From the NCBI RefSeq assembly GCF_902859915.1, contig NZ_CADIKK010000024.1, positions 54,178 to 118,177 on the forward strand: a stretch of 64,000 bases of DNA. The letters are read 5' to 3'. Position 1 is the stretch's first letter, and each line of letters begins with the position of its first letter. The stretch comes from Paraburkholderia ultramafica. GTDB taxonomy: Bacteria > Pseudomonadota > Gammaproteobacteria > Burkholderiales > Burkholderiaceae. The notes beneath the pieces are model-generated. The model did no database searches. It was not told the origin of the DNA and was given only the letters and a program-made list of their open reading frames with translations. The position numbers were made by a program, and so were the translations under genes. This document shows, piece by piece, positions 35,452 to 44,467 of this stretch.

Positions 35452-36879
35452 ATGATCGACCTCGAGAAGCTGGGCATGATGCCCGTGTTCGCGGAGCTCA
35501 CGAGGGAGCGTCTGCAATGGCTGCGCGACCACCTCGCCGAGTCCGCCGTCAAGGCCGGCCAGGTGCTCATCGACGAAGGCGAAATGTGCACCAGCCTGCT
35601 GCTCCTGCTCGACGGCGAACTCACGTCGACGAGACGCGCGGAGGGGCACCTTCCCAGCGAGCGCTACAGTGCACCTGAAGTCTTCGGCACGCCGTGCCTC
35701 GTTGCGGCGATTCCCTACCCGTCGACGCTCAGGGCCGCGACCGATTGCGGCGTCGCCCGGCTTGCCGGGCCCGCGTTCCGCGAACTGTTCATGTCCAGCG
35801 GGCCGTTCAACCAGGCCGTCGCGCGCGTGATGGCCGACTGGCTCACCACGCTCGAAGCCGCGGGACAGAATCGCGAAAAGCTGGCCGCGTTGGGCAAGCT
35901 CGCGGCCGGGCTCGCGCACGAAATGAACAATCCGGTTTCGGCCGTGATTCGCGCGCTCGACTGCATGCCCGACGGACTCGATGCGCTGCAGGATGCGTCA
36001 CTGGCGCTCGGCCGCAGCGCGCTGCCCCGCGATGCCCTCGATGCGCTGCAGACCCTCGCCCGCAGCAGGGGGGCGCAAACCGGCATGACAGGCGCGAATT
36101 CGCTCCGGCAAAGTGAAGCGGAAGCGCAACTCGGTGACTGGCTGGGTGCCCATCACGTGACGAGGCCGTGGCTGGCTGCGCCCTGCCTCGTCGCGCACGG
36201 GATCGGCGTCGACGAACTCATGCGGCTCGCCAGCAGCCTGAACGCCGAACAGTTCGACGCGGGCATCCGCTGGACCGTCGAGGTGCTGGAACTGCACTCG
36301 CTGATCCAGGAGGCGATGCGCGGCTCGGCGCGCATCGCCGAAATCGTGAAGGCGACGAAGGCCTATTCGTATATGGACCAGGCGCCGCAGCAGGAAGTCG
36401 ACGTGCACGACGGCATCGAAGACACGCTGATCGTCATGGCTCACGAACTGAAGCGGGGCGTAACGGTCACCCGCAACTACGATCGCGGCCTGCCGCGATT
36501 GCAGGTGTACGGCAGCGAGCTGAATCAGGTGTGGACCCGGATCGTCGAGAACGCGATCGATGCGATGAAGGGTCAGGGCGAGCTCACGATCCGCACGCGC
36601 CGGGGCACGGACTGCGCGGTGGTCGAGATCAGCGACAACGGCCCCGGGATTGCTCCAGAAGCCGTGCCGCACCTGTTCGAGCCTTTCTTTACGTCGAAGC
36701 CGGCGAACAATGGTCATGCGCGGGGTCTGGGGTTGCACATCGCATACCGCATCGTGGTCCATCGGCACGGTGGAACGATTCAGGTCGATTCGCGTCCCGG
36801 ACAGACGACGTTCCGGGTGACGCTGCCGCTCGGGGGCGTGCTCACGACGCCGGTCACCGGAAGAATCGGCCCGAATTGA
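35452..36879 (+). CDS. Histidine kinase with N-terminal cyclic-nucleotide-binding domain (second, paralogue)
   Basis: 475 residues with the same domain order as the kinase before it and clear similarity along the whole length (both have AAGLAHExNNP, the YSYMDQAPQQEVD-like segment, and ...ELNQVW...NAIDAM). His156 is the phospho-acceptor; DNGPGIAP and ARGLGLHIAY form the ATP lid. A ribosome site (GGGGAGGGGG) precedes the ATG. The pair looks like a tandem duplication in which both copies stay intact. 75 bases separate them. Confidence 0.9.
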   Translation: MIDLEKLGMMPVFAELTRERLQWLRDHLAESAVKAGQVLIDEGEMCTSLLLLLDGELTSTRRAEGHLPSERYSAPEVFGTPCLVAAIPYPSTLRAATDCGVARLAGPAFRELFMSSGPFNQAVARVMADWLTTLEAAGQNREKLAALGKLAAGLAHEMNNPVSAVIRALDCMPDGLDALQDASLALGRSALPRDALDALQTLARSRGAQTGMTGANSLRQSEAEAQLGDWLGAHHVTRPWLAAPCLVAHGIGVDELMRLASSLNAEQFDAGIRWTVEVLELHSLIQEAMRGSARIAEIVKATKAYSYMDQAPQQEVDVHDGIEDTLIVMAHELKRGVTVTRNYDRGLPRLQVYGSELNQVWTRIVENAIDAMKGQGELTIRTRRGTDCAVVEISDNGPGIAPEAVPHLFEPFFTSKPANNGHARGLGLHIAYRIVVHRHGGTIQVDSRPGQTTFRVTLPLGGVLTTPVTGRIGPN

Positions 36880-36991
36880 TGAAGTCCACTGCCGACCCAG
36901 GCGGATGATGTCGCTGCCATCCGCGCAATATCCTTTCGATCGTCCTGCACGTGCTCTCCTCGCCGGCCTTATCCTTCCAGCAGCCGAAACG

Positions 36992-39745
36992 CTACCGCGC
37001 CATGACCGGTGCGGTGTCTTCGGCCACTGGCGCGGGCGCCGACGCTGCATCAGACGCAGCATCAGACGCCACATGGGACAGCTTCATCAGGCGCGGCTGG
37101 AGCAGCAGCGCGACAAGCCCGCTCCAGCCGGTCTGATGCGAAGCGCCGACGCCGCGTCCGTTGTCGCCGTGAAAGTACTCATGGAACAGCACGAGATCCT
37201 GCGAACGCGGGTCGGCTTGCAGCATCGGATAGGCCGCCATCACGGGCCGCACGCCTTGTGCATCTTTAAGAAAGAGCGTGGTGACGCGCCGCGCGAGGTC
37301 GTCGGCAATCTCGCTCAGCGAAAAACGCTCGCCCGATCCCGTCGGATATTCGACGCGAAACTCATCGCCGTAGTAGCGATAGAACTCATACAGCGACTCG
37401 ATCAGCAGGTAGTTGACCGGCATCCAGACCGGCCCGCGCCAGTTCGAATTGCCACCGAACACACGCGAGTCGGATTCGGCAGGCAGGTACTTGATGTATA
37501 AGCTCACGCCATCATGGTCGAAGACGTACGGTGCATCACGATGCACACGGGACAGCGCCCGCACGCCGTGCCCGGAGAGAAACTCGTTTTCATCGAGCGC
37601 GCGGCGCAGCAGCGCTGTCATCCGATGTCCACGCAACAACGACAGCAGCGTGGTGTTGCCCTTGCCGGGTTCGGTCCAGCGCGACACCAGCTTTGCCAGA
37701 TTCGGCCGATGATCGAGAAACCACACCAGCCGTTCGCGCAATCCCGGCAGATGGCCGTACACCCGCTCCTCGAGCACGTGAACGGCGAACAGCGGAATCA
37801 GCCCGACGATCGAACGAATGCGCATCGGCACACGGGTGCCGTCCGGAAGGTGCAGTACGTCGTAGAAGAATTCGTCGTGTCCGTCCCATAACCCAGTCCT
37901 GCAGCCTTCGCTGCAACTGACCGCTTCCGCGATATACAGAAAGTGCTCGAAGAACTTCACTGCGATTTCGACGTACGCGTTGTTCGTCATCGCCAGTTCG
38001 AGGCCAATCTGCATCAGGTCGAGCGCGTAGGAGGCCATCCATGCCGTGCCGTCGGCCTGATCGATACGGCCGCCGGTCGGTAATGGCGAAGACCGGTCGA
38101 AAATACCCACGTTGTCGAGCCCGAGAAAACCACCCTGAAAGATGTTGCGGTCATCGGCGTCCTTGCGGTTGACCCACCACGAGAAATTGAGCAGCAGCTT
38201 GTGGAACATGACTTCGAGAAACTCATGATCGCCAACGCCCGTCACCTCGCGGTCGAGTTCATACACACGCCATGTCGCCCACGCATGAACCGGCGGGTTC
38301 GCATCGCCAAACGCCCACTCGTAGGCGGGCAATTGCCCGTTCGGATGCATGTAGCGCTCCTTCACGAGCAGCAGCAATTGCTTCTTCGCGAAGTCGGGAT
38401 CGATCATGGCGAACGCGGCCGCATGAAATGCGAGGTCCCACGACGCGTACCATGGGTACTCCCACTTGTCGGGCATCGACACGATGTCACCGTTGCACAT
38501 GTGCCGCCAGTCCGCGTTGCGGCCGTGCCTGCGGGCTCTCGGTGGCTTCGGTTGGCCGGGGTCGCCGTCGTGCCAGCGCGTCACGTCGAACTGGTAGTAC
38601 TGCTTTGTCCACAGCATGCCGGCGAGCGCCTGACGCTGCACGAGTCGCGCATCGGCGTCGGCGATGTCGTGCTGAAGCGCCGCATAAAATTCGTCGGCCT
38701 CCGCTTGCCGCCGCGCAAAGAGCTCGTTCATGTTGAGCGACACGGCATCCGGAGCCGGATCGGGACGCCAGCGTAGATACAGCACCGAGCGCTCATGAGG
38801 CGCGAACTGCAGGTACGCATGCGCAGCGGCGCGGGTGCCCCTGTCGCGCCGGATTGCCTGCTCGTCGCCGTCGACGAGGTAGTCATTGAAGCCGTCCTTG
38901 AACGGCCCCGCTCCTTCGAAGCCGAAAATGCGGCGCACGTTCGTTTCGTTTTCGCAGAAGAGCCACTCGATCGGCTGTTGCGCCGACGCCGACACGATCA
39001 TCGTGCCGAGCGCGGGATTGCGCGCGACGACGCGCGCGCCTTCCGCTGCCTTCGGCTCCAGCGTGAGCGACGGCTTGCCGGGCTTGCCCGACCACGCCCA
39101 TCTGTTGCGCGCCCAGAATTGCGGCAACACATGAAGCGCCGCGCGCTGATCCGCGCGGTTTTCGACGGTAACGCGCATCACGATATCGTCGGGTGTGTGC
39201 TTCGCATACTCGACGCACACGTCGAAGTAGCGGTTATCGTCGAACACGCCCGTATCGAGGATTTCATATTCGGGCTGATCGGCGCCGCGCCGCAGATTTT
39301 CGTCGATCAGATCCTGGTACGGGTACGCGTCGTGAGGATACTTGTACAGCATCTTCATGTACGAATGTGTCGGCGTGCCGTCGAGATAGAAGTAAAGCTC
39401 CTTTACGTCCTCGCCGTGATTGCCTTCGGCATTCGTCAATCCGAAGAGCCGTTCCTTGAGGATCGAATCGTGCCCGTTCCAGAGCGCGAGCGATACGCAC
39501 CAGTCGAGCGGGTCGTTGCCGAATCCGGCAATGCCGTCCTCACCCCAGCGGTACATGCGGCTGCGCGCATGATCGTGTGGAAAATAGTCCCATGCAGTGC
39601 CGCATTCGCTGTAGTCTTCGCGAACAGTGCCCCATTGCCGCTCGCTCAGATAAGGTCCCCAGCGGCGCCATCGGTCGAGATCCGGACCATGGAGCCGGGC
39701 ACCTTCCTTCGACTGGATAAGATTGATAGCGCGTAGCGGTGGCAT
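36992..39745 (-). CDS. Large GH63/MGH1-like glycoside hydrolase
   Basis: 917 residues. The protein resembles bacterial mannosyl-oligosaccharide-glucosidase-like hydrolases with the (alpha/alpha)6 barrel: GIAGFGNDPLDWCVSLALWN, PDKWEYPWYASWDLAFHA with its acidic residue, and WRGPVWMPVNYLL near the C-terminus. The substrate is likely an alpha-glucoside such as a compatible solute or glycan. GGGAGG lies six bases before the ATG at 39745. The C-terminus ends in ASDAASDAAS-like low-complexity sequence. It is convergent with the kinase operon. Confidence 0.82.
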   Translation of the reverse strand: MPPLRAINLIQSKEGARLHGPDLDRWRRWGPYLSERQWGTVREDYSECGTAWDYFPHDHARSRMYRWGEDGIAGFGNDPLDWCVSLALWNGHDSILKERLFGLTNAEGNHGEDVKELYFYLDGTPTHSYMKMLYKYPHDAYPYQDLIDENLRRGADQPEYEILDTGVFDDNRYFDVCVEYAKHTPDDIVMRVTVENRADQRAALHVLPQFWARNRWAWSGKPGKPSLTLEPKAAEGARVVARNPALGTMIVSASAQQPIEWLFCENETNVRRIFGFEGAGPFKDGFNDYLVDGDEQAIRRDRGTRAAAHAYLQFAPHERSVLYLRWRPDPAPDAVSLNMNELFARRQAEADEFYAALQHDIADADARLVQRQALAGMLWTKQYYQFDVTRWHDGDPGQPKPPRARRHGRNADWRHMCNGDIVSMPDKWEYPWYASWDLAFHAAAFAMIDPDFAKKQLLLLVKERYMHPNGQLPAYEWAFGDANPPVHAWATWRVYELDREVTGVGDHEFLEVMFHKLLLNFSWWVNRKDADDRNIFQGGFLGLDNVGIFDRSSPLPTGGRIDQADGTAWMASYALDLMQIGLELAMTNNAYVEIAVKFFEHFLYIAEAVSCSEGCRTGLWDGHDEFFYDVLHLPDGTRVPMRIRSIVGLIPLFAVHVLEERVYGHLPGLRERLVWFLDHRPNLAKLVSRWTEPGKGNTTLLSLLRGHRMTALLRRALDENEFLSGHGVRALSRVHRDAPYVFDHDGVSLYIKYLPAESDSRVFGGNSNWRGPVWMPVNYLLIESLYEFYRYYGDEFRVEYPTGSGERFSLSEIADDLARRVTTLFLKDAQGVRPVMAAYPMLQADPRSQDLVLFHEYFHGDNGRGVGASHQTGWSGLVALLLQPRLMKLSHVASDAASDAASAPAPVAEDTAPVMAR

Positions 39746-40100
39746 GGAACCTCCCAACCCGAAATCGACCATCCAGCACGTCAAGTGCATGAACGTCCGT
39801 CCGCTTCCATCACGAGCGTCGTGTGCGCGACGCGCACCAGGGACTCAAGATCCTCTCGATGCAACCGGGGCCAGACGATACCCTAATGATAAGCGCCATC
39901 GCGCTGCAGCGGCGATCCGCCGTACTCCGGGTCGACAGGAGCGATCAAAACCTGCAACCAATGGGGATCCGGCCGCGGTGCCGGAAGTCACACCGGAATT
40001 GACCGCGTAGGCGGCGCATGGCGATCGATGGAAGCAGGGCAGAGCATGCTTGTCCTGCTGACATCGGGTCACATGGCCGAGACAGAGCGCTCACGCGCCG
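39746..40100. other. Intergenic region, no gene seen
   Basis: About 355 bases between the glycoside hydrolase start and the Rieske-protein stop, both on the minus strand. No domain or ribosome site other than that of the hydrolase is seen. Confidence 0.4.
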
Positions 40101-41888
40101 TCACGACGCTGCAGCTCCCTGATGTAGTTCGCCGCCCTGCATCAAGCGCCGGGCGATATCGGCCGTTTGCAACGTCCCGCGTTCAGTCGGTGAATGGGCC
40201 GCAAGATAGCGGACAACCGCAATGAGAACATGTCGACCCTCGCCAGTGTTGCCCCACGAAGCAAACTGCCGGACACCGGCCTCCAGCATCTGATAGGCAT
40301 GGAAGCCCGCATCTTCGCGCAGCACCGCAAGCGCAAGCGTTGCGATCAGCGCCTGTGGCGGATGGCCGAGAGTGAGATGGCGCGCCACCAGCCTTGCCGC
40401 AAGATCAACCTGTCGCTGCCGGTCGAAAGCGTCGAGCAAGGCGATGCGGATCGTCTCCTCATCGGCAGGAAGGTCGTCGAGCTGATCGTCGCCCTCGCCC
40501 GGGATGCGGGCCGGTGGCACGTTCAGATAACGGGCAAGGTAGAGCGCCATGGCTCCGTGCATGATGCCGCGCACGGCCGTGACATCGCCGTCGATGCCCG
40601 CGGTCCCGATCCGCCTGAGCATCTGGTGGACCGCGTTGGCATGGGTAAAGACGTGGTGCGCTGTCTCCCAGTCGGCGTGCTCGTTGGCATTGCCGAAGCG
40701 CGCCACGCGCAGCGCCGCTCCGTAAGCGAGGGATTGTCCCAGGTCAGCAGGAGCGGCGCCTGCGCGGATTGCCGCCTTCAGCGCATCAATGATCTTCACT
40801 GGATCGTCTCCGAGCAGTTCCCGGGCAAGCGCCGCATGGTTCGACCAGCCTTGCACGCTGCGCCCGGCTGCAAAAAGTTGCGAGATCTGGCTGGCTGATT
40901 CGTCACAGAGCGCGACAAGATCAACGGGTTGGCGCCAGGCGGTCGATTCCTCGGCGCCACGGGCGGCCACCATCTGAGCGACGATTGTAGGCAGCAAAGC
41001 TGACGCGTGCTGCCAGCCGATCAGGTCGAGGCACTCAAACGCCTTGTTGATGAAGTCGAGCGAATGACCAGCATCGGCGAACGCCCGTTCGGTCCCGGCC
41101 GAAAGCAGGGCATCTGCGAGCATAGCTGGTGAGACACCCGCTGCAATCGCCGTCAATAGGGTGCGCTCAGCCGCTTCGCGGTGGCGCACGTTTGTCCAAA
41201 GGCACAGCCAACGCTTGAGCGTGGCTGGCTCCGGCCGGCTGCCAAGCGGCGCGCGTTCCCGCCGCGGCGCCTCGGCCTCGCAGTCTGCCGCCACACGGCG
41301 CGCGCCGTGGAACAGGGCAAGATAGGCTTCGTCCTCTGGCAGTAGGGCGAGGAGATTGGCCAGCGTCGTCAGTATCGTGAGACCGACGCCCCAACCATCA
41401 CGGTTCTGCGCCCCGAACAGCGCCACCTGCCGCACGATATCGGTCACCGGTACGTCGGCCGCTAGCTGGCCATGCACGGCCTTGGCGATGACCAGATCGA
41501 GATCGTGCGCGAGGCCGTCCGCAAGCCGCTTATGCCAGTGCGCCGCGGGATCGGGATGGTCGAACGTGGTCCTCATCCAGACGTCGCCATTGCGCACCTC
41601 GACTGCGCAGTTCGGTACATCGTCCGCCCAGAGGTCGAAGGTGCAGCCGCTTTCCAGATCGAAGCGGGCGTGGTGCCAATGACAGGTCAGGATGCCGTCC
41701 TCGACAGTGCCGCGCTCGAGCGGGAAGCCCATGTGTGGGCAACGATTGTCGAGGGCGAAGACGCGTCCGCGGTCGTAGATCACGAGGATTGGACGATGAC
41801 CACCTTGCACAACGAGCCGCCCCTTCGCCTTCAGCTCTTCAAGGCTGGCCACGAGCACGAATTCGTTGTTCGGCGTATCCATGCGCAT
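40101..41888 (-). CDS. Rieske [2Fe-2S] protein with large helical C-terminal domain
   Basis: 595 residues. Residues 8-110 are a complete Rieske domain: ligands Cys50-Pro-His52 (CPHMG) and Cys69-His-Trp-His72 (CHWHH). The remaining roughly 480 residues are alpha-helical and contain several conserved-looking histidines (WQHASALLP, VFTHANAVHQML, GIMHGAMALYLA), which could bind a metal or cofactor. This is not a ring-hydroxylating dioxygenase alpha subunit: there is no facial-triad DGxHxxxxH motif. I do not recognise the C-terminal family. An iron-sulfur-fed oxidoreductase is a reasonable inference. Start could also be the second Met. Confidence 0.75.
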   Translation of the reverse strand: MRMDTPNNEFVLVASLEELKAKGRLVVQGGHRPILVIYDRGRVFALDNRCPHMGFPLERGTVEDGILTCHWHHARFDLESGCTFDLWADDVPNCAVEVRNGDVWMRTTFDHPDPAAHWHKRLADGLAHDLDLVIAKAVHGQLAADVPVTDIVRQVALFGAQNRDGWGVGLTILTTLANLLALLPEDEAYLALFHGARRVAADCEAEAPRRERAPLGSRPEPATLKRWLCLWTNVRHREAAERTLLTAIAAGVSPAMLADALLSAGTERAFADAGHSLDFINKAFECLDLIGWQHASALLPTIVAQMVAARGAEESTAWRQPVDLVALCDESASQISQLFAAGRSVQGWSNHAALARELLGDDPVKIIDALKAAIRAGAAPADLGQSLAYGAALRVARFGNANEHADWETAHHVFTHANAVHQMLRRIGTAGIDGDVTAVRGIMHGAMALYLARYLNVPPARIPGEGDDQLDDLPADEETIRIALLDAFDRQRQVDLAARLVARHLTLGHPPQALIATLALAVLREDAGFHAYQMLEAGVRQFASWGNTGEGRHVLIAVVRYLAAHSPTERGTLQTADIARRLMQGGELHQGAAAS

Positions 41889-42358
41889 TCCCCCGCATTG
41901 GTCCCGTCACGGACGTCGTCGGTACGCCCGGCCCCCTGTCAACATAAGCATACTCTCAAGCAAACCGTGAAATGCGCGGGGCGGGATGCACGCCATTTCT
42001 TCACATCCGGTATGTCCGTCCACTTGATGAGCCAGCGCACTGCGCGTGACCAATCATTTTTGAAAGGCGAATCGTCTGCAATCGTCAGCAAACACAGGGG
42101 ACGCACAGAGCTGATTCGCGCCCCAAATATATCCGCGCGGGTGCAGGCTCCTCGCCGTCGATGTACCAGGTCTTTCCCATACTCCAGGTCCACCGCACGG
42201 ATGGCATTTTCCAGCCTCAGTTCGTCCGGTAGGTCGGGAAACATGAAGCTACTATGGTGGTTTCGAATGGACAGTCGAAAAAAAGCAGGGCCATCTGGTT
42301 GCTACCAGTAAAAAGGCTTCGTCTCAGGAGCCAGTTCTACCTGCAGTACAACTTCTGA
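41889..42358. other. Region without recognisable gene
   Basis: About 470 bases upstream of the Rieske gene. A minus-strand frame (41939-42244, beginning MFPDLPDELRLENAIRAVDL) is open but unrecognised and may be mobile-element debris, given the transposase remnant directly to its right. Confidence 0.35.
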
Positions 42359-42768
42359 CTAGCATATGGACACAATCCCCCGGCGTTGAACGAGGACATG
42401 TTGCGCCGATAGCATCGCAACGCGACATCTGGGAGGCCAGCACGCTAGCGGTGATCGGGCCACGCCATTAATGCCCAGCAAGGCGCTGACCGAGTTCGTC
42501 GTCCGCGAGCTGACGAACCATCTCCTTATCGATCTCGCCAATCTGTTCGGTAAGGTACTTGAAATGGGAGTGAAAGCGTTCCGGAGCTGACAGCGTTTAT
42601 TGCGATTCGGTCTTCGATGTGAGGAAGCGCATCGACGGGCGCGACGATGCGTCACAGATGCCCTCGGCGTCCACGAAACGTAGCGAAGAGCTGGCCGTGC
42701 CCATCCTCGTCGTGAAGGTGAAACGAATGCCTGCCCAGATCGATTCCAACCAGCATGACGTCTTGCAT
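42359..42768 (-). pseudogene. IS110-family transposase remnant
   Basis: From the ATG at 42768 the frame reads MQDVMLVGIDLGRHSFHLHD, the N-terminal DEDD-type catalytic start of IS110-family transposases. Later, in other frames, FHSHFKYLTEQIGEIDKEM and LLGINGVA and PITASVLASQM appear, which match the region before the C-terminal catalytic serine domain. An internal deletion and at least one frameshift separate them, and no terminal repeats are seen. The element is dead. Confidence 0.7.
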
Positions 42769-43186
42769 GATGGTATTCCAGAAAATAGAACACCCTACCG
42801 CGTTAGCCGCGTATAGGGTGGTGGTGACTTTCTCCTTAGCCTGACTGATCAATAGCTTAGTGCCGGAGTCGGAAATTTTTCTGGCTCTCAGATACAATTT
42901 CATGCAGGCAGCGCTCGCAACAAACGGTGCCCCTGAGCGGAGAGTCCGGGTTGGTAGTTCTCTGATTGTCTTCGCCTGGATAGTCTTTCCTATTCATTCG
43001 TTGGTATTGCAATTGAGCGACGCGTACGCAACCGTTTTGGCTTTCCGAGAGTCATTCGAAATCAAGGCATCATCCAGAATCGTCGGTGCAGAGAGGCAGG
43101 GGCGAACCTCATCCTCAAAAGGCGCAGTTGAGGTGTGCTCTGCCACATTGCGGGCAGTCCATTTGGGCTGATATGCGTTGACAGCA

Positions 43187-44383
43187 ATGATTCTCTCACT
43201 CTTGCAGTTCCTGCTGGTTCTCCTGTGCTGTGTGGCAATGACATATGCTGTAGTCGCCACCTTTGCAATGCCATTTTTTGACAGGCGTGCCGGTCGCCAA
43301 CCCTCCGGCCGAGCCTGCATAAGCGTTCTTAAGCCGCTATGCGGAAGTGAACCACGTCTGTACGAAAACCTGGCCACATTCTGCGAACAGGCCCACCCGT
43401 GCTTTCAATTGATATTCGGTGTTTCCTCGCCGAACGACCCTGCAATTCCAGTCGTACGGCGTTTGCAGTCAAACTATCCCCGATCTGATATCGAACTCGT
43501 GATCGACCCAAGGGTGCATGGCAGCAACCTGAAAGTCAGCAATCTGATCAACATGGCGGAACGGGCGCGGTACGGCGTTGTTGTGTTGGCAGATAGCGAT
43601 ATCGCCGTGGAGACAGACTATCTTGAACGGGTAACCGCGCCGCTCGCTGATCCGGACGTCGGAGTCGTGACTTGTCTCTATCGAGCGCAGAGTGTAGGTG
43701 GTTTTTGGCCTCGGATTGGAGCGTTGTTCATCAACGAGTGGTTCGCTCCATCGGTGCGGGTAGCGCATTCGACCGGCTCACGTCGCTTCGGTTTTGGCGC
43801 GACGCTCGCCTTGCGCCGTACGACGCTCGACGAAATCGGCGGTTTTGCAGCGCTGAGAGACTGTCTCGCCGACGATTACTGGCTCGCGGAGCACGCACGC
43901 GCGTTGGGTTTGAATACTGTGCTCTCGTCGGTGATGGTTAGCACTGACGTAATCGAGCCAGACTTCGCGACGTTGTGGCAACGTGAAATGCGTTGGCTGA
44001 GGACAATCCGGTCGTTGAATCCGTCTGGCTTCGCTGGCCTGGGCGTGACATTTACTTCGCCGTGGCTTCTTGCCGGTATGTTGCTCGCACACTGGCTGAG
44101 TCTTGCCGGCAATGGCCCGCATCCTTTCACTGGGTATTGCCTTGCCGTGAGTATGGTCGCAGGGGCTGCGGCCCGTACGCTTTTGCATGCACGTAGCGCC
44201 CGTTACTCGCGAACCTTTTGGCGCGACCTGCCGCTCGTCCCGTTGCGCGATACGTTGCTCGCATTGCAGTGGCTCAGTGCGGCGTTCGGCTCCCATGTCG
44301 TCTGGCGGGGCGCGCGGATGCCGGTGGGCAATCATGTCGCCCGCCCACACAATACGTTCCTGGATTTCTCTGACGATCGATGA
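43187..44383 (+). CDS. hpnI: HpnI, hopanoid glycosyltransferase
   Basis: 398 residues of the ceramide-glucosyltransferase-like GT21 group: an N-terminal membrane helix, CISVLKPLCGSEPRLYENL, the metal-binding ADSDIAVE, the DDYWLAEHA acid, and QREMRWLRTIR (the Q/RxxRW motif), then C-terminal membrane helices. In the hopanoid pathway it adds N-acetylglucosamine to bacteriohopanetetrol. I use the ATG at 43187. It starts the hpnIJKL set, with an 84-base gap to hpnJ. Confidence 0.9.
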   Translation: MILSLLQFLLVLLCCVAMTYAVVATFAMPFFDRRAGRQPSGRACISVLKPLCGSEPRLYENLATFCEQAHPCFQLIFGVSSPNDPAIPVVRRLQSNYPRSDIELVIDPRVHGSNLKVSNLINMAERARYGVVVLADSDIAVETDYLERVTAPLADPDVGVVTCLYRAQSVGGFWPRIGALFINEWFAPSVRVAHSTGSRRFGFGATLALRRTTLDEIGGFAALRDCLADDYWLAEHARALGLNTVLSSVMVSTDVIEPDFATLWQREMRWLRTIRSLNPSGFAGLGVTFTSPWLLAGMLLAHWLSLAGNGPHPFTGYCLAVSMVAGAAARTLLHARSARYSRTFWRDLPLVPLRDTLLALQWLSAAFGSHVVWRGARMPVGNHVARPHNTFLDFSDDR

Positions 44384-44467
44384 AATTCCTCGCGTCGAAC
44401 AATATCGTTGGCTTCGCACAATCCGTGCTGGCCAATCAGCCACTTCAACACACCTAGCTTGGGTATT

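Noticed and set aside
38795..39736. 313-codon plus-strand frame opposite the glycoside hydrolase
   Set aside because: Shadow of the hydrolase gene; arginine- and histidine-rich with no domain.
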